64,000 bases of DNA. Origin: Chionoecetes opilio. Lineage: Eukaryota; Arthropoda; Malacostraca; Decapoda; Majidae. The notes beneath the pieces were generated by a model that was not told the DNA's origin, did no database searches, and worked only from the letters and a program-made list of their open reading frames with translations. The position numbers were made by a program, and so were the translations under genes. Position 1 is the stretch's first letter. Every line of letters begins with the position of its first letter. Shown here in pieces: positions 1 to 45,532 of the stretch. The stretch spans positions 310,001 to 374,000 of the forward strand of contig JACEEZ010000391.1 in the NCBI GenBank assembly GCA_016584305.1. The letters are read 5' to 3'.

Positions 1-1
1 T

Positions 2-211
2 GATCTTGATAAGTGCAAAATTTTGCATATAGGAAGTAACATCGATCAAATTAACTGCTCAATGAACAGACGTGAACTTTCCAATGTTCCCGAAGAAAAA
101 AAACTTGGGGATAATTGTTAGCAATGACCTCAAGCCCAGTAAACATTGTTCAGAAGTTGTTGAGAGGGCTAACAGATTAACCAGTTTTATTGGAAGGACT
201 TGGAAGGAGAG
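2..211 (+). mobile_element. Non-LTR retrotransposon RT C-terminal fragment
   Basis: The translation shows DLDKCKILHIGSN, then after a one-base shift near 113 an IIVSNDLKPSKHCSEVVERA stretch and SFIGRTWK. This is the post-palm segment of LINE reverse transcriptases (KCKxLHxGxxN...LGVxxSxDLKxxxHC). It is a short, frame-shifted relic of a family different from the LINEs further right, lying upstream of the first exon and therefore presumably intronic. Confidence 0.7.
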
Positions 212-1353
212 AAAAAACCCAGTCTATAATTTTATTCTTTGACATCTAAGCATTATTTCAGTGTTTGTTTCACTGAAATTGGTTGAAAAATGGCAGACTA
301 ATAGGATTGCAAGATTGCAAAGCTATAAAACTTACATTTTGAGATACGAGCAGATAAAAGTTTTGAATGGATATTACGCATCATAGCGAAGTGATACATG
401 ATACTCACCTCTTCATTTATTTATTATAATATATAGAGTAGAAGCTCGGTATAACGGGATAATTCAGCCAAGGCCGGCTCCGGTAAATCAAATTTTCCGC
501 TAAATTTACTTGCCGTTATCGGCTCCGGATATAGCCCGATATAACGGAATTTTCCATTAAATTGAGAGCGTTTCTGGTAAATCCTTCGTGATAACATTTT
601 ACGCACATGACTTAACAACTCTTTTAGAAGACTATCAAATAATTTACTAAATTAAACTAGACTATTAACATGTGGGTAACATGAGGCAGGGGGCGTGGGA
701 TCAGCTTAGCCTAAGGCGACTATAGTTTAACAATTAGTTTGCCTATATTTTTTAGTACTTTTTCGCCACATTTAATTTTACGTGAAAACCACACAACCAA
801 TTTTACTCAAAATATCATGTCTTATTTCATTTATTATCTAACACAACACATAATTTATTCAGACAAATCAAATGAAAAATAATGTGCCTTCTAGTATAGC
901 CAAGCATCTCATCTCCTTAAAGCATTTAAGAATAGACTAGGTAAACACTTAGCATCAGCTGCCCAACTCAATTATTTTGCTCCTGCATCAATTTGTGGAT
1001 TTTTTATTCGAGCTTTAGCTTGGAGTATGTCCCTCCTTCAGCCTTTCATATCAAATTCCATGGCAGTTTTTTTAAATTCTGCATGGTGTTTTTTTTCTTC
1101 ACTATTTTCCTGCCTGCTGGCCAGAGGGAGTGGAAGGTGGGGAGGAGCCTTCAACTTTGCTATTCTTTTGCCTCTAACGTATAGAAACTATAGTAGTAGA
1201 AGTTAGTCACACAGGCAGCCCCGTTTGGCCCAGTAGGGGTGTTGCTGTCTTTTCTTCCAGTGCGTTCCTTTGTATTCCTCCTCCACTCAACTCGTTCACC
1301 ATCATCATTTAAGCAATAATTTTCATATTTTTCCCCTCTTCCTCCACACACAG
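212..1353. other. Intronic sequence, mostly unassigned
   Basis: AT-rich DNA with no coding signal. Around 440-560 there are GGTATAACGGGATAATTC and CGATATAACGGAA motifs, similar in style to the ends of the Tigger-like elements seen later, so this may be a one-ended relic. The pyrimidine-rich 1319-1353 serves as the splice acceptor of the first exon. Confidence 0.4.
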
Positions 1354-35575
<34,222 letters not shown>

Positions 35576-36559
35576 TTAGGAGGAAGATTACGGTAATAGA
35601 TCGGTGAGTTGATAAAAGGGAGGGACACTTTCAGAGAGGGAGAGGACGGAAGTGCAATTTATATCTTAAATGGTCGAAGTAATATGTGTCCCTGTTTGAA
35701 GAAAACATTATTAATTACATATGTTAATATTTGATTAAATATTAAGTATTTATTAAATGCCAGTCTGGGCTTTCTCAGTGGGGTCAGACAGTTGTGATGA
35801 ATAGATAAACTTAACCCGGTAAATATAACCCAATAGAACAATATATGAACTGGAAATTAATATTATTGTAATAAGTTTTCGTTGATGTTACTATTATTAT
35901 TATTATTATTTATGATTATTTTATTAAGTGATATGACAAAAAGTGCCTGAAACCGTGAATTAATGATGGTGATAAAGATAATTACAGTAATGATGTTAGT
36001 AATACAATTGGAAGCAATATGTATTTTTTTTATTCCTTTTACAACGAATTCTTAAAGTGCAAAGTCAGTCACATTCTCTTTTCTCTCTCTCTCCCCTCCC
36101 CCTTCTCTCTCTCTCTCTCTCTCTTCTTCTCTCTCTTTTCTTCTCTCTCATTACCAATATATCCTGCCTTTATCATGCAGTCGTCCTCATCATCATGCAC
36201 GGCAAGGGTGTATTTAGGATCTTGAAACATTGGGAGCTTCGCCAGCCAAGAGATTTTAAAATTTTCACAGGATAATTTTCAATTTATTTATGAGTATAAT
36301 GAATATAAGATGTGAGACACTGTGGTCTACCAAAAGGCTCCGGCAATTTGCTTAGGATAACTTTCGAAACATGAAATTAAAATAAAATTAAGACAAAACG
36401 AGTTGGTGTTCAACTTCGTTATTATTTCTATTTTCGTCAGTAGGAGTAAGGCCCTAAGAAAAAGAGAGCTTTGGCGTTGATGAAGCAGTCATATAGATTG
36501 TATATTCCCAATGCTTTGTTTCTATACTGAAATCTGACCAACCAACGGTCTTACAATTA
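35576..36559. other. 3' UTR and downstream flank of the HERC-like gene
   Basis: AT-rich with no coding signal. Contains a (TAT)n stretch near 35890-35910 and a CT-rich block at 36078-36150. Candidate poly(A) signals are listed separately. Confidence 0.5.
35734..36386 (+). promoter_or_regulatory. Candidate polyadenylation signals for the HERC-like gene
   Basis: Three possible hexamers follow the stop codon: ATTAAA at 35734, ATTAAA at 35752 and AATAAA at 36381. The region is AT-rich with no other gene evidence. Which one is used cannot be told from the sequence. Confidence 0.3.
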
Positions 36560-37656
36560 GAGCGTCTGCTACAATTATCGACAGTTTTAGACAAAAGTTT
36601 ACCGTAGTGGAGGTTTTAAGTGTTTCAGCAGTAATCAACACACACATGTTTTACAAGTGGCTTGTATGTAGAGTAGAAAACGAGGCATCACGGGGAAAAG
36701 TCACGTGTATGTCATGTGGTATGACAAGGCCGAAAGAAAAGGGAAATCCTGACACAATTATCGACAGGGTGCTACAGTTATCGACTGTAACCTTTTTTTT
36801 TTTTATTACAAGCAAAATCCTACAAAGTTAACCAAAAACATAACTGACAGCAAGGTAATTGTATGTCCAAGTATTTACAGAATGAAGTAATACGACAAAG
36901 TACTGCAGCCATAATGAAACATTACACACGTGTGTATACAGATGATGTCGTTTTTTTTTTTTTTTTTTAAGTAAGCCTACAAAGTACTGCAGCAATAATG
37001 AAACATTATACACATGTGTGCATACAGATGTGGTCAAGTTTTTTTTGTGTTTTTTTCAAAACCGTTAAGTGTGCACACAACACTGGCAACGGCATTGCTC
37101 GCCGGTAATGTTCGTCGGCAGGCACTGACGGTAATGAGTGAGACATACAATTATCTTCAAAAGCTACATCGTAAATTCACTTTGAAAAACAATGTTTGTG
37201 TATACTGTCGATAACTATAGCATTTCCATATTTTATGTAGACAATTATCGACACCCCGATAGTACACATATAGGTCATCACAGAAAGACAAACTGCAGCC
37301 ATGTCATTCGTATAACACTTACTTATTGTAGATTATCAGCTAAAAACAGTAGATTATTAACTCAGACTTGAAATAAACAAACACATCCATGGATATGTGC
37401 ATTAATGTACCTGTTAAGAAGCATGATTCGGTGATTTGTGCAGTAGGAGCATAAAACATTTCAAGCTCGTCTACACAGTGGGTTAGCAGTAGAGTTGCAT
37501 GATAGGTCTAGAAACGTTCCGGGTGAGTAAGCAAATGTAAGTACATGTTGTAAGCAAATGACCAAAGAGCCACTAAATTTTAAAGGGGGTTCGCAGAGAG
37601 TAATATTTATGAAAAAGTGTCGATAACTGGCCTGTCCATAATTGTAGCCGACGCTC
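36560..37656. mobile_element. TA-flanked inverted-repeat element with repeated TTATCGACA motif
   Basis: The left end GAGCGTCTGCTACAATTATC and the right end (complement) GAGCGTCGGCTACAATTATG are inverted repeats, with TA on both sides (36558-36559, 37657-37658). The motif ACAATTATCGACA or close variants recurs inside at about 36571, 36754, 36772, 37206, 37240 and 37618 in both orientations. The open frame at 36607-36831 has no family match that I know. Superfamily uncertain; the TA target suggests Tc1/mariner-pogo type. Confidence 0.7.
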
Positions 37657-37702
37657 TACTTTTTGTTGTTGTTTTTACATCACAAAGGACTGGCCAAGGA
37701 CA

Positions 37703-39283
37703 CAAAAATGCACTTCGAAGAAAATGCACTTCGAAAAAAATGCAATTCGAAAAAAATGCACTTCGAAAAATATGCACTTCGAAAATAATGCAATTCGAAA
37801 AAAACTCACTTAGAAAAAAACGCACTTCGAAAAAATGCACTTCAAAATAAATGCACTTCGAAAAAAATGCACTTCGAAAAAATGCACTTCGAAAAAAACG
37901 CACTTCGAAAAAAATGCAATTAGAAAAAAAATGTTCTTAAAAAAAATACTTTAAAAAAATGCACTTAAAAAAAATGCACTTACAAAAAAATGCAATTAGA
38001 AAAAAATGCTTAGAAAAAATGCACTTTGAAAAAAATTCACTCTGAAAAAATTCACTCTGAAAAAATTGCACTTTGAAAAAAATTCAATTCGAAAAAAATG
38101 CACTTCGAAAAAAAATGCACTTCGAAAAAAAATGCACTTCGAAAAAATGCACTTCGAAAAAATGCACTTCGAAAAAATGCACTTGAAAAAATGCAATTCA
38201 ATTCGAAAAAAATTCAATTCGGAAAAAAATGCAATTCAATTCGAAAAAAATGTAATTCGAAAAAAATGCACTTAGAAAAAAATGCTCCTTGAAAAAAAAA
38301 TGCATTTGAAAAAAAAACTTAGAAAAAAATGCACTGAAAAAAATGCACTGTGAAAAAAAAAGCACTGAAAAAATTGCACTGTGAAAAAAATGCACTTCGA
38401 AAAAATGCACTTCGAAAAAGTTCAATTTAATTCGAAAAAAATGCTCTTTGTAAAAATTGCATTTGAAAAAAATGCTCCTTAAAAAAAATGAATGAAAAAA
38501 ATACACTTAAAAAAATGCACTGAAAAAAATGCACTTTGAAAAAAATGCACTTTGAAAAAAATGCACTTTGAAAAAATTGCACTCTGAAAAAAATGCACTT
38601 TGAAAAAAATGCACTTTGAAAAAATTGCACTCTGAAAAAATTGCACTGAAAAAAATGCACTGTGAAAAAAATGCACTGAAAGAAATGCACTTTGAAAAAA
38701 TTGGACTCTGAAAAAATTGCACTCTGAAAAAAATGCAGTGAAAAAAATGCACTTTGAAAAAAATGCACTCTGAAAAAAATGCACTGTGAAAAAAATGCAC
38801 TCCGAAAAAATGCACTTTGAAAAAAAATGCACTTCGAAAAAATGCACTACGAAAAAATGCACTTAAAAAATGCACTTAGAAAAAAATGCACTTCGAAAAA
38901 ATTCAATTTAATTAGAAAAAAATGCAATTCGAAAAAAATGCTCTTTTTAAAAAATGCATTTGAAAAAAATGCACTTTGAAAAAAATGTACTTCGAAAAAA
39001 TGCACTTAAAAAGATGCACTTAAAAAAAATGCACTTACAAAAAAATGCACTTACAAAAAATGCACTAAGAAAAAAATGCACTTAGAAAAAATGCACTAAG
39101 AAAAAAATGCACTTACAAAAAATGCACTAAGAAAAAATGCACTTAAAAAATGCACTTACAAAAAAATGCACTTAGAAAAAATGCACTAAGAAAAAAATGC
39201 ACTTAGAAAAAATGCACTAAGAAAAAAAGGCACTTAGAAAAAATGCACTAAGAAAAAAATGCACTTAGAAAAAAATGCACTAA
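37703..39283. repeat. Satellite array, 14-16 bp unit AAAAAATGCACTTCG
   Basis: About 100 imperfect units of A(n)TGCACTTNG run for 1.6 kb. Variants group locally: CACTTCGAAAAAA at 37710-38280, CACTTTGAAAAAA at 38520-38830 and CACTTAGAAAAA or CACTAAGAAAAA at 39000-39283. Long frames through it on the minus strand (Phe-Phe-Ser-Lys-Cys-Ile and similar) are artefacts of the repeat. The array resumes briefly after the element inserted at 39284. Confidence 0.93.
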
Positions 39284-41949
39284 AGCGGGTATCACACGAG
39301 GCGTTTCGTCGGACTGTTTCGTCGAACCAAACAAGCATTTGGTTGGACCTGTTCGTCGAACACTGACAAAACACTAGCACACGGTTGAGCTAGTTGAGCT
39401 TCACCCAACAATAACAAACAAAGATGAAAGCGATGACAGTGGGAGGCGCGGAGATTTTTTGTTAATGTTTTAACTTTAGGGGCATATATATACGTAGCTA
39501 CTGGTGATGAAAAGGAGGAGGTGATTGTTAGAAGAGAACGGCGACATATGAAGACGCGTTCATGTGGACTAAATGAGTTATAGTGGACGAGAACTGCGCG
39601 TCGATCGCTACACCGCCATTACACTTAACAGATTATTTTTTGCTTAGTATAATGTGCAGTATTAATCCATTTCTGCATGCGTAACCTTTAAAACATATAT
39701 ATATATTGAAGAAATTATAAGAGTTGTCTAATAATGCATAGACACACCCCGACCTGCCTCCCACCCACCCCCATCCTTTACGAGGTTAGGTTAAGTTTCG
39801 GTTATGTTAATATTCTCGTCAGGGGGTCGAAGGGGTCGGAACCCCTCCCGTTAGAACCTGCGGGGTGGGGCACAGTTGCTTTCCTACAATTTCGTCAGTT
39901 CCCTGGTTTCTGAGACACTGACTATTATTTCCTGGCCAAATTTTACAGCTTTTTCTGATGGAGATACATTGTTATCAATGAAAAAGTGACCCTAGGATTT
40001 GGTGGAAAAAAACAACTTTTTAGGTTTCCGGAAAATAAAAATGGTAAATTTTTAAGATGGCACCAAACTTCCCTACACAATTGGGAGCATGGTTTTTGTT
40101 TACCTTATTGTATTCTAAGAGACATTTTCTCCTTGAGCTTTCCGTCGCAAATCAATAGTTTCGGAGATATGAAAATTTTAGGTGGGAGAAAGAATAAGTT
40201 TCCTTGTTTACAAAATGCCTCCCTCTTCCTCTTCTTGTGACCTGCATTGCTTTTCTTTCGGAGGCGCACCCGTGGCTACCTTACCTAACCTAACCTAACC
40301 TGAACCTAACCTAACCTTACCTTGAGGTAAATGTTTACACTAGGACCGAAATTACCTACACAATTGGGAGTGTGGTTTCTGTTCACCTTAATAGATTCTA
40401 AAAAACATTTTCTTTACGAACTTCCGTCGCAAATCACTACTTTCGGAGATAAGACATTTTTAATAGGAAGAAGTGTATGAGATATGAAAATAAAATTAAC
40501 CTAACCCCACCTTTAGACTCGCTAATCTAACCTAACCTAACCTAGTCCCACGCTTTAACCTAACTAAAGCCAAATCTGCATTAAAAAAAGTGTCCGAGGC
40601 AAGGAAAGAACAGATCGGGGCGATGCAGGTCACAAGAGGAAGAAGAGTGTGGCGGACGTAAACTCTTGTCTCGCCTCCCTATGACAATTTGCCGGAATTG
40701 TCATAATGCCATGAACAACATGGCATTATCTCCAAAAGTATGATTTGCGATGGAACTCATAGATAATGTTTCCTAGAAACCACACGCCAAATTGTGTAGG
40801 GAATTTCGGTCCTAGTGTAAAATAATACCATATATAGGGTGGTGTGGGGGGACACCGTACTATTAGTGGAAAAATATTCATAAAAAATCCATTTTTTACC
40901 TGAGAGAGTGCACACTGTGCCCAAAACAAAGTTCACAATATGGCCCACCTATGGTACCCTCATGAATACTTAACTCAGATAATAAGGGTCATTTAAGGTT
41001 TTTTATAAATTTTTGACTGTGATCCCCCCAGTTCGGTGTGACCCCACCCCACCCTACCTCTTTAATTTATGAAGTCTACCCTGTTGCTCGCATGTAGTTC
41101 ACTGAGGGTGGCGCTGCATCCGTGGTGGCATGGTGGCGCGAAATTTGAATTAATTTTCGCGTTGTAGCCTTCGTACGGTGATCCCCACCCCACCCTAGTC
41201 AGTGTCTCAGAAAAGGACCGCGCAGTCCTTGTCTATTTTTACCTGATTTTGATATTACAGGTGGCCTTTTCTTCATAGGCCAGGCCTTTGAACCGGCTGC
41301 TCCTATAGAATTAAAAAAAAAACACAAAAGGGAAACAGAAGAAAAAAAAACTACATACAAGCCTGTAGTTTTATTATCTATTTGCCATACAGCACATTCT
41401 TTCCAAACTCTTTCACTGTTTCAATCATTCGCCCCTTGTCTCACCACACATGTCCCAGCAGCAATAACATCCATTCTCTTCCTGTCCTTTCAACCACCTC
41501 ATTCATTTCACATCCCATTTCAGTCAAAACCACACGCATAATTTCCATTCTCTCCCCGTTATCTTCTCAGATCTCATATTCTATAATTCTACTAGTAATC
41601 ATTTTACCGCAAAATGTAAACACAAACATCAAATCAACTTCATATTTCTGAAAATCTATCACATATATAATATAGACTGATATGTATTAATTTTACTGTA
41701 ACGTATTATATGATGGTGTTCATTTCAATGCTTAATAATTGCTAACACTATTTATAACTTACAGAAAAAGTATAGACTTATTTTGACCGCAGAGTATGTT
41801 CGACGAAATGTGCAACATTTTGTATAATTTCACAAAACCATTTCATCGAACATGTTCGGTGAAATGACCCTCGAAGTTCGACCAAACAGTCCAACCAAAT
41901 GGCAAGTTCGACGAAACAGTCCGACGAAACGCACCGTGTGATAGCTGCT
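39284..41949. mobile_element. PIF/Harbinger-like element inserted in the satellite
   Basis: The left end AGCGGGTATCACACGAGGCG and the right end (complement) AGCAGCTATCACACGGTGCG match, and TTTCGTCGGACTGTTTCGTC is repeated in inverse just inside. TAA is duplicated on both sides (39281-39283, 41950-41952), and satellite units continue after the right copy. A TWA duplication with a TCACACG-type end is typical of PIF/Harbinger. No transposase or Myb gene was found in 2.7 kb, so it is non-autonomous. Three related blocks of about 110 bp (about 40070, 40345 and the complement near 40760) repeat inside. Confidence 0.8.
40281..40545. repeat. Short CCTAA-type (telomere-like) repeats
   Basis: TTACCTAACCTAACCTAACC with further units at 40281-40321, and CTAATCTAACCTAACCTAAC at about 40523. 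CCTAA is the arthropod telomere unit, but these are only 4-7 units long and interrupted, so they are interstitial. Confidence 0.7.
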
Positions 41950-42010
41950 TAAGAAAAAAATGCTCTTCGAAGTAAATTGCACTAAGAAAAAAATGCACAA
42001 ATAAATAAAA
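41950..42010. repeat. Right remnant of the A(n)TGCACTT satellite
   Basis: AAGAAAAAAATGCTCTTCGA and AAAAAAATGCAC units follow the TAA copy, showing that the Harbinger-like element split an existing array. Confidence 0.85.
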
Positions 42011-42209
42011 AATGGTATTTGAGATCCAGGGCTATTCATAAAACATTCGGGGCTACAGCCGTGGCCACCGAGATGACAAGGCCTGATAGATCGCCGTGAC
42101 GTCACACCATGAGGATCTCGCGCGCTCGACCGCTCCGCTCCCCGTACAGGTTTACTTTCTCAGTTCACGCTCTTATTTATGTCGTTAATCTGAATCCCTG
42201 TCATTATCA

Positions 42210-42392
42210 TCAATGGTGGTGGTGGTGGGGGTGGCGGTGGGGGTGGTGGTGACTGTGGTAGAGGTGGTGGTTTGGTGGTGGTGGTGGTGTGGTGGTGGTA
42301 TTGTTGTTGTTGTGGTGGTGGTGGTGGTTTTGTGGTTGTGGTGGTGGTGGCGTTGTGGTGGTGGTGTGGTGGTGGTGGTGGTGGTCTTTCAA
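42210..42392 (+). repeat. (GGT)n / (TGG)n microsatellite
   Basis: GGTGGTGGTGG repeats with TTG variants over about 180 bp, immediately before a reverse-transcriptase fragment. Confidence 0.95.
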
Positions 42393-42393
42393 G

Positions 42394-43210
42394 ATGAAGA
42401 GACCATTAATAACCATCGCTATAGATTTCAAGAAAGCCTTCGACAGTGTGAAAAGAAAGCCCTTAATTGAATGCCTAAAAAAGTTCAGGATACATCCACA
42501 CATAATTGACGTCATAAGTGACATATACCTAAATGACAAGACCATCCTGTATCTAAACAATGAGATCATAACAAACATGGATGTCACCAGCGGAATAAGG
42601 CAAGGTTGCAATGGTTCAACATCACTGTTCTTAATGATAACATATATCATCATCCTACACCTGAACCAAACAAATATTGGATTTAAAGATGAGATATGCT
42701 TTATCCCTGCATTGTTTTATGCAGAAGATGGCCTTATTTTAGCACAAAGTGAATCAGGTGCCCTAAACATGACATTGACACTCATCTTAGCAGCAAGAGC
42801 AAGTGAAACAGTCAACAGTTATTTAAAAGAGCATAATACCAACATATACCAACTTGGTATAGTACACAACACGAAATAACTGACAAATTAAAAGAGCATG
42901 ATACCAAGAAATGGAAAGCAGAACTACTTGAAAAAGAGACACTTAGACTTTACAGAACATACAAAACACATAAAAGAAAGACTTATGATAAATGATGAAT
43001 CCACTACAACTTTGATAAGATGCAGAAGCAATACACTGAAACTAAACTAAACTACAGGAACAGACACACCCTCGGGAACACAGCATGCACGACATGTAAC
43101 ACTGGACTGCAGGAAACTTTAGAACACTTCCTATTACAGTGCGAGGAATATAAAGACATAAGGAAACACTTAAACTTTCTACAAGGCAACACACTGACAA
43201 ATGCTTAAAA
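42394..43210 (+). pseudogene. Non-LTR RT fragment, R4/NeSL-like, with C-terminal zinc knuckle
   Basis: The frame 42394-42879 reads ITIAIDFKKAFDSVKRKPLI, HIIDVISDIYLNDKTILYL, TSGIRQGCNGSTSLF and, at the active site, LFYAEDGLIL, where the usual YADD is YAED. After a break, 43020-43208 gives LNYRNRHTLGNTACTTCNTG, then LQETLEHFLLQCEEYKDIRK, a C-x2-C...H-x4/5-C tail. TSGIRQGCxGS and this tail suggest a restriction-like-endonuclease LINE clade. The fragment is degraded and its 3' side was hit by an LTR element. Confidence 0.75.
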
Positions 43211-43361
43211 ACTTGCAACATTTTTACTCCTAGCAGATGAACAGGATGCAGATGTGAAGAAACAAACTTTGTTACTGATGTGGAAAATAAGGAAACAGCA
43301 AGAACATTGATTAGCAAGCAAGAAAGCCAAGACATTTCACAAGAGCATTCACAAGTATAAG

Positions 43362-44969
43362 TGTGTTGCCAGAAACTCCTATGGGGAGTTTATACCTGGT
43401 CAATGTTACTTGAGTAATATTAATTGATTATGATTTTTCATTTGATTTCAACTTGAATTGAGAATTGAACTTAGTCTTATGACTTCACTATGTGATTATA
43501 GTATGAACACTTCTCGCTGCGGAGAGTACTGAAATGGGGGATGAATTTAAGGGGAAGGGGTAGGGGTTTAGGTTAAGGGGACAGGGTTTGAGTTAAGGGG
43601 GGTGCTGCCACCAGCTCAGGCGAGTAGTTCTCTAGGTTACTCCCTGGGCGCGTTTGAATAATATTAAGATTAGATTTATCTTGGTAGTCGTGATTGATAC
43701 GTGGAACTATACCGAGTAAGGCTGACTCTTTTGGAAGTGTGGGGAATTACTGTCCTAACACAGAATAATCACCTGGGGTTTTTATAATAAACACAAGAAC
43801 TATATTTGAAACATCATCCTATTTATCCACCATGAAAAATTATTTCTGTTTGAGACCTTAGACACATACAGAAACTCTAATCTGGAACGGGCAAGCTTCT
43901 TTAGAGCATAACCTCCCTCACAGAATCATTCTTAGAATTACCACCTATGTCCGTATCAACTGAGCACTATAGGTATACATGGAATATATATATAGGAGAG
44001 AAAATGTGAGAGGAATGAGTTGGTGTGGGCGATTCACTGTACCATGTGGCCTGGAGAGGAAGGAGCGAGACACTCCCGTCGAAGCCTCTCTCTCTGCAGG
44101 AGAGTTGAGATGAGACTCATTAATAATACTTATAAGGATGGGGCAGGCCTCCTTTACGTTAGCGAAAACTAAACATCGATACCCATATTTGGAAATATAG
44201 ATAACAATATGATAACAAGGAAAGGGGGGGGGGGAAACAGGAGCGAACCTTGATACGTCTTACCTGCAGGAGAGTTGAGATGAGACTCCCGTCTGGGTTA
44301 CCCCGAGCCCGCGGCAGAAAAGGGGAATTGTTTGAATACTCTGGGCTTGGCCTCTAACGAATAGCTTATAATCCCGAACTAACTAATTAAATAATGAAAT
44401 TCGTGTACCTAAGAAAGGGCTGCCTATAATACAGTCCTGTTACTTTGATATGGAAGAATTTAATATGTTTAATCTAATATCCGAGGAGGGTGTGATTTCT
44501 TTTCATGTCAAAGGTCCGAACGCGTATTCTGGAGCGCGAGGGTATGGAAGTGTGTATAGAAATTTGGTAGACTTTCAATTTAGCGTATAACTTTACTAAC
44601 ACATCCATTTATGACCGTGATCTTTCACTATGGGGACTATTTTGAAAGACATTAAGAATCTAGGAGTGTTCCTTGATCTGATAGGAGGGTTGGGGGAGGA
44701 TGAAAAGATTTGAATCCATTAGTTATCACTGATCGCGAAATAATTATTCCACGAATGTTGACTCGCAACCGGCATGTCGGGGGGGGGGAGAATGAAGGAC
44801 GGAAAGAAGAAAGAAATGGCGGTAGGAAGGAAGATAAGAAAATGGCGGATAGGAAAGAAGGGCGATGACTCACCCGTGAAACTAAAAGAGTGAACTGCTT
44901 ACGAGACATAACTCGGGAATTATATGATAATAATTATCATCCTATCTCTCCTGAATAACGGGCATTACA
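43362..44969 (-). repeat. 3' LTR (left copy on + strand)
   Basis: Begins TGTGTTGCCAGAAACTCCTA and ends GGGCATTACA. Contains a G(10) run near 44226 and a G(9) run near 44780. Nearly identical to 48846-50455. Confidence 0.93.
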
Positions 44970-45532
44970 CACGTCTATTCTCCGGGAAAATTAAATTCTT
45001 CAATATCAAATTAACTACTCACGGATCGTTTGTTTCCGTTTTAAAGCTGCGTCAAGAGAAGGTGTGTATGGGACGAATTTAGAGTGAATTTAATGGAAAT
45101 TCTTCTATTCTTTGAAAACGGGTGTCTGCTTGTGTTTAGATTACACGAATATTCAATGAAAGGAAATATCCCAATCAACCTGATACCTGGGTAGTGACGT
45201 GGTTGTCAAATCCTGACTCAGTCCCTACATTTTCGGCGCAAGGTTCGTCCCAGGGGCGCACACCGGCTACCCTCAGGTTATATAACGAGAGCCTTACGAG
45301 TCCTGAAATGCCCGCCACACCGCAAGCTGGTCGACTGTGAAGTGAGAAGCAGTACTACTATCTCGAATTAAAATACTCCTCCCACCGAACCAGGCTGAGC
45401 CCGTGAAAACCAGACACTCCGACTTCTAGAAATGAGAAATCTCCTGGACCAAATTATTTCATCTAGTCTGACACCCACTCACCTCTTGGACTCAGTATTA
45501 ATTTCTAACACATCTTAACCTAAAATTAACAT
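44970..45532 (-). other. Internal 3' untranslated region of the LTR element
   Basis: Between the integrase remnant and the 3' LTR. A clear purine tract next to the LTR is not obvious: the minus strand reads CCGGAGAATAGACGTG before TGTAATG. No coding signal. Confidence 0.6.

Noticed and set aside
38198..38875. Several overlapping Phe/Ser/Cys-rich open frames on the minus strand
   Set aside because: They are readings of the 15-bp satellite; the period is close to a multiple of three, which keeps frames open by chance.
37703..39283. CRISPR-like array
   Set aside because: Units are contiguous 14-16 bp repeats without unique spacers, in a eukaryotic genome; it is a satellite.
40281..40321. Possible telomere or chromosome end
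   Set aside because: Only a few CCTAA units, interrupted, inside a transposon; interstitial.
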